DNA of 64,000 bases from Paraburkholderia sp. BL23I1N1. Its GTDB lineage: Bacteria > Pseudomonadota > Gammaproteobacteria > Burkholderiales > Burkholderiaceae. Numbering within the stretch: the first letter of the stretch is position 1; each line of letters opens with the position of its first letter. The notes below the pieces were generated by a model. The model did no database searches and was not told where the DNA came from. It saw only the letters and a list, made by a program, of their open reading frames with translations. Of this stretch, positions 27,159 through 35,030 are shown piece by piece. The stretch spans positions 6,262,001 to 6,326,000 of the forward strand of contig NZ_RAPV01000001.1 in NCBI RefSeq assembly GCF_003610295.1, in the 5' to 3' direction. The position numbers and the translations under genes are program-made.

Positions 27159-27244
27159 TGGTGGGCCGGGTCGGAGTCGAACCGACGATGTCCTTTCGGA
27201 GGCGGATTATGAGTCCGGTGCCATGCAAACTGAGCTAACGGCCC
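27159..27244 (-). tRNA. tRNA-like sequence, anticodon CAT, irregular D arm and long variable arm
   Basis: 86 nt including encoded CCA. The acceptor pairs GGGCCGT with CCGGCCC (six of seven), the T arm is perfect (GTCGG-TTCGACT-CCGAC), and the anticodon arm is CGGA-CTCATAA-TCCG, giving CAT (Met or lysidine-modified Ile2). Two features are abnormal: the D stem GCTC has no good partner, and the variable region is about 15 nt with its own TCC-GAAA-GGA hairpin, like class II tRNAs. It may be a diverged mobile-element tRNA or a pseudo-tRNA. It borders the IS630 element. Confidence 0.55.
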
Positions 27245-27306
27245 ATCAGTCCGCTCGCGCCCCGGAAGCTGCATACCGCCTGCCTTACGACAGTATCGCT
27301 AGCCGA

Positions 27307-27441
27307 ATCAATATTACGGCCCGGCGACTGCGCCGGCCCCAGTTTCGGCACAGTAACCGTTAGCACGCCGTTCTCGAACTTTGCCAGCGTGCGGTGCCCC
27401 CGTTCCGAAGCATGGGTATCGTACGCATGAAGGTCCGGCAC
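27307..27441 (-). pseudogene. Hsp20/alpha-crystallin C-terminal scrap
   Basis: Only the stretch AKFENGVLTVTVPKLGPAQS (about 27325-27384) matches small heat-shock proteins, whose final beta-strand reads xxxNGVLTVTVPK. The preceding 19 residues do not fit the family and the remaining alpha-crystallin domain is absent. It lies between the tRNA-like sequence and intact chromosomal genes and probably marks the edge of the decayed region. Confidence 0.55.
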
Positions 27442-27779
27442 GCGCGCTCAAGGCGGCAACAGCCATCCTCTTCACATCCTGCTTTTTTTCGCCGCGCTAC
27501 ACGACCGCCCCATCCTCGGCGCTCACGCTCGGGCGTCTGTCCACTGCTGACGCTTTAGCCAGCGCGCGAAGCCTGGGCGTAGGTTTTGCAATGGAAGCCT
27601 GTGAGCTAAAGGGTTGACGTTGTTCTTCGAGCATCTGTTGAGGGCCGGAAGCCGGCACACTTGGGTTTCGCCATGGGTGAAAGGCCGGCGTATTGTATTA
27701 CGCGCGGCGCGGGGATGCTCCTTCTGGCGCGCTTACCTGCTAACCTGAGCGCCTTGGCCGCGCACGCCGACTTCAGTCG
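27442..27779. other. Intergenic region before the UbiB-like gene
   Basis: About 340 bp without a supported gene; presumably carries the promoter of the following gene. Confidence 0.3.
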
Positions 27780-29366
27780 ATGCCGCGTGGTCCGTCAACC
27801 GAACTGCCGATGCCGCCACTGTTTCGCCGTTTACTGCTGCTGTTCCACGCGTTGCGTTACGGCGCGCGCCTGATCTGGCTCGCCGCCCCGTCCGACCACA
27901 AACTGCACTGGATGATCGAGCTGGTCAGCCGCGTGCATGCGTCCGGGCGCGCCGAGCGTCTGCATGGCGTACTGCCCGCGCTCGGGCCGCTCGCGAGCCG
28001 CTTCGCGCAGACCCTGGCTGAACGGCCCGAACTCGCGACCGGCACCCTGCACGACGCCATCGACGCGATCGATCACCTCGAAACCTCGCTGCCGCCGCAG
28101 GAATCCGAACAGGCCCTGGCACGCGCATTCGGCCGGCCGCTCGCCATGATTTTCAGCGCGGTCGATCTGGTGCCGGTGCGCAGCGGCTTTGCCGAACAGA
28201 CGCACTTCGCGCGGCTCATCGAGCCGGTCAAGGGCCATCATGAAGTGGCCATCAAGCTGGTGCGCGCCGATCAGTTGCAACAGATCGGCGACGAACTCGC
28301 GCTTCTACGCTGGGTCGCGCGCTGGATGGAGAAATTCTCCGGCTCGGCCCGCCGCCTGCAAGTGCGTGCGCTGGCGCAAACCTTCACCGACGACATCCTG
28401 CGCCGCTTCGATCTGCGCGCCGAAGCCGCCAATCTGAGCCAGACCGGCCATCATTTCGACGGCGACGCGCGCATCGTCGTGCCGGACGTGATCTGGGATC
28501 TGTGCACCAACCACACGCTGACGATGCAACGCGTGAGCACCCTGCCCGCAAGCGACCTGCCCGGCCTGCACGCGCATCGCATCAAGCTCGCGCCGCTGGC
28601 CGCGCATATCGTCGAGGTGGTGACTGAGCAGGCCTTCGAGCACGGCTTCTTTCACGCGACGCTCGATGCGCGCCGTGTGCGCGTGAGCGTCGAGGCGGAC
28701 ACGCTCGGGCGCCTGGTGCTGGCGGAGTTTTCGATCATGTCGAGCCTGTCGACCGGCGAGCGCGAATTCTTCGTGCACGGCGCGACCGCGTTGTTCAACC
28801 AGGACTACGGCCGGCTTGCCGAACTGCATCGCGGTGCCGGGCACGTGCCGCACGACACGCGCGCGGAGATGCTCGAAGCCGAGTTGCGCACGCGCGCCGA
28901 AGCGCACTTCGCAGCCGAGCCGGAAGACCGCTCGGCGGGTTCGCTGTTTCATCATCTGCTCCACGCGGTGCATCCGTTCGACGGCGCCGTCTCCGGCCGT
29001 CTCGCCACCGCGCAGCGCTCGTTCCAGCAGGCTGAGATGCTGGCGCGCGCGCTGCATCCGGGCGTGGATACGTGGAATGTCGCACGCAATGTGCTGGCGG
29101 GCATTGCGCGGCGCGACATGGATCACCGCGGCTGGATCAAACGCATTTCGCGCGAGTTGCCGCATTTGGCGCATATGCTGCCGCGCGTGCCGCAACTGGC
29201 CGTGCGCTACCTGCAGCATGAGCACGATCGCGCCCGCACGCCGCAGCAGAATGCGCAGCTGTTGCAGGATATCAACCGGGAATATCGGCGTACGCGGGTG
29301 CTGCTGTGGGCATGCGCCGTGTGCGGTGGAGTGCTCGGCGCGGGGACGGTGTTGTTGATGTGGTGA
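27780..29366 (+). CDS. UbiB/AarF-like protein with degenerate kinase motifs
   Basis: Protein of 528 residues with the plan of the AarF/UbiB (ABC1) atypical kinase family: early helices LPALGPLASRFAQTLAERPE (equivalent of the LGPxxxKxGQ...RPD region), lysine strand HEVAIKLVRADQ, RRFDLRAEAANLSQ, and two C-terminal hydrophobic segments (last VLLWACAVCGGVLGAGTVLL). The catalytic HADxHPGN motif is HATLDARR and DFG is EFS, so phosphotransfer is unlikely. A scaffolding or lipid/quinone-handling role is possible. Start 27780 or 27810. It stands alone between the island edge and an EamA gene. Confidence 0.75.
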   Translation: MPRGPSTELPMPPLFRRLLLLFHALRYGARLIWLAAPSDHKLHWMIELVSRVHASGRAERLHGVLPALGPLASRFAQTLAERPELATGTLHDAIDAIDHLETSLPPQESEQALARAFGRPLAMIFSAVDLVPVRSGFAEQTHFARLIEPVKGHHEVAIKLVRADQLQQIGDELALLRWVARWMEKFSGSARRLQVRALAQTFTDDILRRFDLRAEAANLSQTGHHFDGDARIVVPDVIWDLCTNHTLTMQRVSTLPASDLPGLHAHRIKLAPLAAHIVEVVTEQAFEHGFFHATLDARRVRVSVEADTLGRLVLAEFSIMSSLSTGEREFFVHGATALFNQDYGRLAELHRGAGHVPHDTRAEMLEAELRTRAEAHFAAEPEDRSAGSLFHHLLHAVHPFDGAVSGRLATAQRSFQQAEMLARALHPGVDTWNVARNVLAGIARRDMDHRGWIKRISRELPHLAHMLPRVPQLAVRYLQHEHDRARTPQQNAQLLQDINREYRRTRVLLWACAVCGGVLGAGTVLLMW

Positions 29367-29546
29367 TAAGGTGAACGCGCCGACGTTGTGATCCAGGCTT
29401 GGTGATGTCCGCCCGGTGAAGTCGAAGGGGCTGCAGGTCGAGGTTCGGGCCATCCGCCTTCAACACTCTTTCGCGATTGCAGCTTCGAACAAGACGCGTA
29501 TCGCGTGTCCCGGCAAGATGGCGGCTTTTCACGTCACCGGTCTTCG

Positions 29547-30419
29547 ATGCTCGCTTCCTCAATTGCTGCTTTATTCGTTGTGTTGTGGTCGACCGGCTTC
29601 GTGGTCGCCCGGGCGATCACACCCTATGCCGATCCCAATTTGTTCCTGCTGGCGCGCTTTAGCGGCACCGCGCTGATCTTCGCCTTTGCCGCGCTCGCCA
29701 CGCGCGCCGCGTGGCCGACCGGCCGCGATCTCGGCAAGCACCTGCTCGCGGGCGCGTTGCTGCAAGGGGTTTATCTCGGCGCGGGATACTGGGCCGTCGC
29801 GCAGGGTTTGAGCGCCGGTGTGATGGCCTTGCTCGGCGCGCTCCAGCCGCTCGCAACGGCTGCTGTCGCAGCGCCGCTGTTTGGCGAGCGCCTGTCGCGG
29901 CGCGGCTGGGCCGGTATGGCGCTCGGTCTCGCCGGCGTCGTGCTGGTCCTCGAACCGAAACTTGCTGCGGCCGCGCCATCCACCCCGCATGGCGTCGCGC
30001 CGCCGTGGCTCGTCGTGTTCATTTCGATCGTCGCGGTCGGCGCGATCACCGCGGGCACGCTGTTTCAGAAGACATCGCTGGCGAAGGCGGATATCCGAAG
30101 TGCAAGTGCGGTGCAGAATTTCGGCGCGGCGGTGATTGCGGCGATTCTTGCGCTGGCGCTCGGGGAGCATCGCTGGATTGCATCGGCCACTTTGTGGGGG
30201 TCGCTTGCGTGGGGCATCGTGATGCTGTCGGGAATCAGCGTCACCTTGCTGGTGTGGATGGTCAGGCGCGGTGATGCTGCGCGCGCCACCGCGCTGATGT
30301 TTCTCGCCCCGCCGCTCGCCGCGCTCGAAGGGTATGCCGGCTTCGGTGAAACGCTGCTGCCGGTGCAGATCGCAGGATTTGCGGTGGCGCTGGTGGGTGT
30401 GCTGCTGGCGCGGTCGTGA
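29547..30419 (+). CDS. EamA/DMT-family transporter
   Basis: Inner-membrane protein of about 290 residues with ten helices in two EamA repeats. The first opens ALFVVLWSTGFVVARAITPY, and the end of repeat one is ALGLAGVVLVLEPK. The second repeat ends FGETLLPVQIAGFAVALVGV. ATG 29547 is preferred to GTG 29505 because it starts directly at helix 1. Substrate of this drug/metabolite exporter family cannot be predicted. Confidence 0.88.
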   Translation: MLASSIAALFVVLWSTGFVVARAITPYADPNLFLLARFSGTALIFAFAALATRAAWPTGRDLGKHLLAGALLQGVYLGAGYWAVAQGLSAGVMALLGALQPLATAAVAAPLFGERLSRRGWAGMALGLAGVVLVLEPKLAAAAPSTPHGVAPPWLVVFISIVAVGAITAGTLFQKTSLAKADIRSASAVQNFGAAVIAAILALALGEHRWIASATLWGSLAWGIVMLSGISVTLLVWMVRRGDAARATALMFLAPPLAALEGYAGFGETLLPVQIAGFAVALVGVLLARS

Positions 30420-30549
30420 AGGGTCGATCGGCGCACACCGATCTGCGTCGTTCAATGCGCGTTCGTCACACGCTCCGGGTGGGTGGGTCTCGCGAACGTG
30501 GTCAGCCCGAATTCCGTTCGGCGCCCTGGCCCACCTGTCGACCCGCGGA

Positions 30550-31566
30550 TCAATCCGCCGTATCGGCGCCGGCCGGCACTTTTGCGCGCACCTTGCTGCC
30601 CGGGCCCGGAGCCCAGGCCGGGCGGCTCTTGCGCGCCGAATCCACCACAACGATATAGCGCCCCGCCCATGGGGTCACCTGGCGATCGCTTTTCAACACC
30701 CACAGCGATCTGCCGGAATCGACGAGCGCCGCATATTCGGCGTCGAGAATGCCGTAGTGGTCGATAAATGCATTGAGCGACGCGGGAATCCGGACGCAGC
30801 CTTTCGAATGACGAATCCCGAGCAGCGGCTCGAGCCGGTCCGGGTCGGTGGCGTGCATCTGGAAACGCATCTGCGACATGCCGCCCTTACCCCAGCCCCG
30901 TTCGCCCTGGGCCCAGCCGAGATCGAAGATCCGCATGTCGCGCTTGCCGTAGCCGCGGATGTGGTTCTCGTTCAGCGTGCCTTCGGAGCGGAAATCCATA
31001 TTGGACGGCGTATGTTCGAACACGCCGAGCGGTGTGATGAAGTGGTCGAACTCGCCGGGCCGGCCCGTTGAAACCGGCGACGCGCCGATCATCTGCCAGC
31101 TATCGGACGGGGTTGCCCGGAAATAAATGAACAACGCCTGAACGTTGGCGTTGCGATCCACCATCACAACATACTCGCCCGACAGATCGCCGAGCATGTG
31201 CTCGCCCAGCGCAGTTTGCAGGCGGTCGGCATAGGCGCGCTGCTCGGCGGCCGGCACCTTCAGCCGACGCGTCACGTCTTGCGCGAACACCTCCCGCAAC
31301 ACGAACGCGTGACGCGGGTCAACCACGCCGGCTGCGTCGGGCGCGGCAACGGACGACGCGTCGAGGGCGCTCGCCGGGCGATGCGTTGCCTGGGATGCCG
31401 ATGCCCGGGTGGACGCAGAACCTGAAGCTGAAGCCGCGGCCGGACCCGATGCCGCGATAGCGACGCTACATGACACCGCGCAAAAACCCGCCCCCATCGC
31501 GCGCGCCAGATAGCGTGCTGAACGAACTGCGCGCGCGGAACGCGGTACAGAGAGTAAATCCGACAT
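30550..31566 (-). CDS. L,D-transpeptidase (YkuD domain), exported
   Basis: Exported peptidoglycan cross-linking or murein-modifying enzyme. From ATG 31566 (MSDLLSVPRS) the N-terminus carries a signal-like hydrophobic stretch (AMGAGFCAVSCSVAIAASG) and an Ala/Ser-rich linker. The YkuD domain (about residues 140-290) contains YVVMVDRNANVQALFIYF and the catalytic motif IRHSKGCVRIP with the nucleophilic Cys. An in-frame start at 31665 would add 33 polar residues before the signal. Convergent with the EamA gene. Confidence 0.85.
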   Translation of the reverse strand: MSDLLSVPRSARAVRSARYLARAMGAGFCAVSCSVAIAASGPAAASASGSASTRASASQATHRPASALDASSVAAPDAAGVVDPRHAFVLREVFAQDVTRRLKVPAAEQRAYADRLQTALGEHMLGDLSGEYVVMVDRNANVQALFIYFRATPSDSWQMIGASPVSTGRPGEFDHFITPLGVFEHTPSNMDFRSEGTLNENHIRGYGKRDMRIFDLGWAQGERGWGKGGMSQMRFQMHATDPDRLEPLLGIRHSKGCVRIPASLNAFIDHYGILDAEYAALVDSGRSLWVLKSDRQVTPWAGRYIVVVDSARKSRPAWAPGPGSKVRAKVPAGADTAD

Positions 31567-31981
31567 ACGCACTACTTCGCTTCGACGATCTACCGATGCG
31601 GAAGTACTGTGGTCCGGTGCAGGCGGACCAGGCCGATTGGGGTAGTTCATCGCGTATTTGAGCAAACCTGATTATTATTGACTGCCCGCCAGCTCATGCG
31701 GCGCCCGGAACGAGGATGTTACTAAGCACATTGGCATCTGTCGATGCAGAATCGGCCAATTCACCCATATCGTTGTATTGGCCTTCAATATTTAACGATC
31801 TGTGCGGCGGTTTAAAGGCAGCGCAAAGTGAATTTAACGCCCATATTCCCGATAAAATCGCGAAACCAATTTGTCACATCAGGCTCGCAGAACTGTCCCG
31901 TTCGTACGCCCGCCGCTCGTGCAATCCGCGCAAGCGTTCATGGTTGACACTCACGCTACTGCATACGGAGAAAAGAGGAAC

Positions 31982-32842
31982 ATGACGCAACAGGACCCAG
32001 CCGCACACCAGGCAAGCATTGCCGTGGAAATGCACGTCGCCGCCGAGTTCGACGCCGCACAGGAAATCGAGCGCCGGGTCGATTTCCTGGCGAATTATTT
32101 GCGTAGCAGCGGCCTGAAAACCTACGTGCTCGGCATTAGCGGCGGCGTCGATTCAACTACCGCCGGGCGGCTTGCGCAACTCGCGGTCGAACGGCTGCGC
32201 AACGAACACTACGACGCGCGTTTCGTCGCGGTCCGATTGCCGTACGGCGTGCAAAAAGATGAGGCCGACGCGCAGCAAGCCTTGAGTTTTATTCGCGCGG
32301 ACGAAAATCTCACCATCGATATCAAACCTGCAGCCGACGCAATGCTCGCCGCGTTGAATAACAGCGGCGTGCAATTTAACGGCGACGCGCAGCAGGATTT
32401 CGTCCACGGCAATATCAAGGCGCGGCAGCGAATGATTGCGCAATATGCGGTAGCCGGCGCGCGGGCCGGCGTGGTAATCGGCACGGACCACGCGGCCGAA
32501 TCGGTGATGGGATTTTTCACGAAGTTCGGCGACGGTGGCGCCGATGTGCTGCCGCTCACCGGCCTGAACAAGCGTCGTGTGCGAGCACTGTCGAAAGCCT
32601 TGGGCGCACCTGAAACGCTGACGCACAAAGTGCCGACCGCCGACCTGGAAATGTTGCGCCCACTGCGGCCGGACGAGGACGCGTACGGCATCCCTTACGA
32701 CGAAATCGACGACTTTCTGGAAGGCAAACCCGTTAGCGACGCCGCGCGTGGGATCGTCTTACGCTTCTACGATGCCACGCAGCACAAGCGGGCGTTGCCC
32801 TACACACCGTTCGATTGGCCGGTGAAGACAGACGGGGAATGA
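31982..32842 (+). CDS. nadE: NH3-dependent NAD+ synthetase
   Basis: Catalyses amidation of deamido-NAD+ to NAD+ using ammonia and ATP, the last step of NAD synthesis. It has 286 residues, close to E. coli NadE and too short for a glutaminase-fused form. The PP-loop is LGISGGVDSTTAGRLAQLA, the NAD-site segment GTDHAAESVMGFFTKFGDGG, and VPTADLEMLRPLRPDEDAYG follows. ATG 31982 has AAGAGGA just upstream, and the in-frame start at 31871 lacks conserved sequence. Single gene. Confidence 0.95.
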   Translation: MTQQDPAAHQASIAVEMHVAAEFDAAQEIERRVDFLANYLRSSGLKTYVLGISGGVDSTTAGRLAQLAVERLRNEHYDARFVAVRLPYGVQKDEADAQQALSFIRADENLTIDIKPAADAMLAALNNSGVQFNGDAQQDFVHGNIKARQRMIAQYAVAGARAGVVIGTDHAAESVMGFFTKFGDGGADVLPLTGLNKRRVRALSKALGAPETLTHKVPTADLEMLRPLRPDEDAYGIPYDEIDDFLEGKPVSDAARGIVLRFYDATQHKRALPYTPFDWPVKTDGE

Positions 32843-32971
32843 GAAAAGGAAGGTAACAACCGGAATGTGCGGGGAGGATGCGTGTTGGCAATGCGCCAGA
32901 CGCAGTGCGTTCTCCCTCACTGGACGCATTCGAAGCACTTGAAGCATTCGGCACGCGCAGCTACGACAGGC

Positions 32972-33241
32972 TCAATGAGCAGGCGGAGACTCGTCGTCGC
33001 TGAATAGATCCGCGCTGGCCTCGAGCGCCAATCCACCCAAATGCTTGCCGTGAATCTGCCGCGCGATCACCTCGCCCACGTACGGCACGTCCGCGTCCAA
33101 CTCCACCGTGGCGTAGGCACTGGGTTTCCCAGCGTCGACCACCTCGACATTTTTCGCGTAATGGCCAAGCTCACGCTTGAGGAATTCCCGCACTTCCTGC
33201 TCGCTGCACGATTCCGCGATATTGCGCACGATCAGGTTCAT
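32972..33241 (-). CDS. RRM-type RNA-binding protein
   Basis: Protein of 89 residues with an RNA-recognition-motif fold: first strand MNLIVRNIAESCSEQEVREF, helix, NVEVVDAGKPSAYATVELDA (RNP1-like strand, aromatic content weak), then GEVIARQIHGKHLGGLALEA. Small single-RRM proteins of this sort occur widely in beta- and gammaproteobacteria. It starts 5 bp after the stop of a small membrane-protein gene with which it probably forms an operon. Confidence 0.7.
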   Translation of the reverse strand: MNLIVRNIAESCSEQEVREFLKRELGHYAKNVEVVDAGKPSAYATVELDADVPYVGEVIARQIHGKHLGGLALEASADLFSDDESPPAH

Positions 33242-33246
33242 GCCGC

Positions 33247-33393
33247 CTACCCTCTGCGCGCGCTACGATCCGCGCCATGCACCCGCACCGGGCGCAGTGC
33301 TGCACGCTGTTTCGCCTGAGCCGCCGCGAGTTGGCGGATCAATGCTGCGCCGGCCGCAGCCAAAGCAGCCAATGACAGATAGAAGGCAATCAT
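33247..33393 (-). CDS. Small single-span membrane protein, 48 aa
   Basis: Begins MIAFYLSLAALAAAGAALIR, one hydrophobic helix followed by a basic tail (QRAALRPVRVHGADRSARRG), so positive-inside N-out topology is predicted. AGGGGAG lies six to seven bases before ATG 33393, an unusually good ribosome site. The gene ends 5 bp before the RRM protein start, which argues for co-translation. No family recognised. Confidence 0.6.
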   Translation of the reverse strand: MIAFYLSLAALAAAGAALIRQLAAAQAKQRAALRPVRVHGADRSARRG

Positions 33394-33670
33394 TTAAATC
33401 TCCCCTTCGAAATTCGTCCTGTTTTCAGGATAGCCACAATCGACAACAAAAGCGATGCGACACAATGTCGTAAAAACGGACTTTAAAACTTCCGTTAATG
33501 CACTGTACCTGAATAAGCAGCCGTAAAAATAGCAAAACACATGTTCATTCAGTGGTGCAGACCCGGCATGCGCGCCAGACGCGGACGCTGGACGCAAAAC
33601 CGGGTCGCGACACGCATCGCCGCCGGCATCCTGCGGGGGACGTGCGCAAAGGGCGGGCTGATCGTCGGGA

Positions 33671-34021
33671 TCAGTCCGCCGCTTGCACGTTGGCGGCACT
33701 CACCCACCACGCATTCTTGCCTTCCGGCACGTGAACCAGCACGGCGGACGGATCGTCGACGCCGTCGTCGGCGATTTCACACACCGCCAAACCGTCCGGC
33801 AGGCGTTTCACTTCGCCGGTCGCCTGGAACAACGCGACGCGCTGCGCGTTCAACGGCCGCAGTTGTTGATAGACGTCAAAACTGATTGCCCCGGGCACGT
33901 CGCCGCGAATCCGCAGCGAGTCGGCGCTGCCGCAGCGCACGGGTTCAGCAGCAAGCGCCGCAGCGCTGCCGAGCAGACAGCCCAAACTGAGCGCCAGTGC
34001 GGCGAGGCGTGAATGGATCAT
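33671..34021 (-). CDS. Periplasmic hypothetical protein
   Basis: Protein of 116 residues with a clear signal peptide (MIHSRLAALALSLGCLLGSA, cleavage near ALAAEP). The mature domain of about 90 residues has two cysteines (VRCGSADS and AVCEIADD) that could form a disulfide, and ends HVPEGKNAWWVSAANVQAAD. No known family is identified. Stands alone on the minus strand. Confidence 0.65.
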   Translation of the reverse strand: MIHSRLAALALSLGCLLGSAAALAAEPVRCGSADSLRIRGDVPGAISFDVYQQLRPLNAQRVALFQATGEVKRLPDGLAVCEIADDGVDDPSAVLVHVPEGKNAWWVSAANVQAAD

Positions 34022-34109
34022 GGCGATTCTCCGAGAATAAGTTGGGGCGAAGCACTACCAGCGCGGCGTGAATGAGCAACCCGGTCAATGCAGACGGAGG
34101 CAGGCGGGC

Positions 34110-34781
34110 TCACGGCGCGCTATCGCGACTATCGCGACCGTCGCCTCGTCCGATGCTGTCGCCGGTCGCGACATCGAGACGACTCACGTCGCAAGACGTT
34201 TGGCTGAAGCCCGAATACACCACAGACCAGTTACCGACAATCGCGGCTTGCGCCTCCGCGAGGCTCAACTTCCCTTCGCAAACGCAGCGTTTGAGCATGA
34301 CCGCGGCGCGCGCCTTGCGACGCTCGCCTTGCTGCCCTGCCCACGGCAGAAGATCGAGATTGGAGGGTGCATTCGGCGAGCCGCCGAGCACAATGGGCAC
34401 ACGCCTGTCCAGCGCGAAAGCCGGACCGTTGCCGGCATCGATGCCGCGCGCGGCAAGCATGCGGTCTTTGTGTGCCATCAACTCATCGAACGGCGGTGCG
34501 ACCGTGTCCGCATAGCCGGGGCGGCAAATCGTTTCGCCGACTGACTCCTGCGTGACGCGCTCGTCGAGCATTGCCGATTCCTGTGCCCAGACTTGACCGA
34601 CGCGCAGTGCGAGTAACGCGGCAAAGCCGAGCAGGATCGCAAAACGCACCTTGCGGGCGGGACGCGCGGCGCCGCACCGGCGCACGAGCGTCGACGGATT
34701 TGCCGGAATCGGCGGATAGGTACTGCCGGTTGCGTCGCTGAAATGGATGATGCGACGCCTGTCTGCCATGCCTGCGTTCAT
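34110..34781 (-). CDS. Membrane-anchored protein with a degenerate HNH-like domain
   Basis: Protein of 223 residues. An N-terminal polar segment is followed by a signal anchor (FAILLGFAALLALRVGQVWA). The outer domain reads ETICRPGYADTVAPPFDELM, FALDRRVPIVLGGSPNAPSN and CEGKLSLAEAQAAIVGNW. This layout matches a family whose members carry a DHxxPLxLGG core similar to HNH nucleases; here the His is Arg (DRRVP), so metal-dependent nuclease activity is unlikely. The true start may be an internal Met. Function unknown. Confidence 0.5.
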   Translation of the reverse strand: MNAGMADRRRIIHFSDATGSTYPPIPANPSTLVRRCGAARPARKVRFAILLGFAALLALRVGQVWAQESAMLDERVTQESVGETICRPGYADTVAPPFDELMAHKDRMLAARGIDAGNGPAFALDRRVPIVLGGSPNAPSNLDLLPWAGQQGERRKARAAVMLKRCVCEGKLSLAEAQAAIVGNWSVVYSGFSQTSCDVSRLDVATGDSIGRGDGRDSRDSAP

Positions 34782-35030
34782 TCGTCGGCGCGCCGGCTGC
34801 GGCGCGCAGTAGTTTAATTCGCAGACTAATTAAAACACATTCAATATCCCTGCGCGATAAAGGTGCACTTGCGCAGGTCCGGAACGATGCATCCAGATGC
34901 GCTCGCAGTTGCCTGCCGGCGCGGTCTTGTCGTACACGAATGCACGTTGCAAGACCGCGCCGAACCCCAGGACAAAGAAAACGCCGCTGCCTGCGAAGCC
35001 GCTCGCGCACCGCTCCACAAGCAAGTTACG

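Noticed and set aside
34830..35024. Minus-strand 64-codon frame just after the S10 peptidase stop
   Set aside because: Hydrophobic start but no ribosome site and no family; evidence too thin to annotate.
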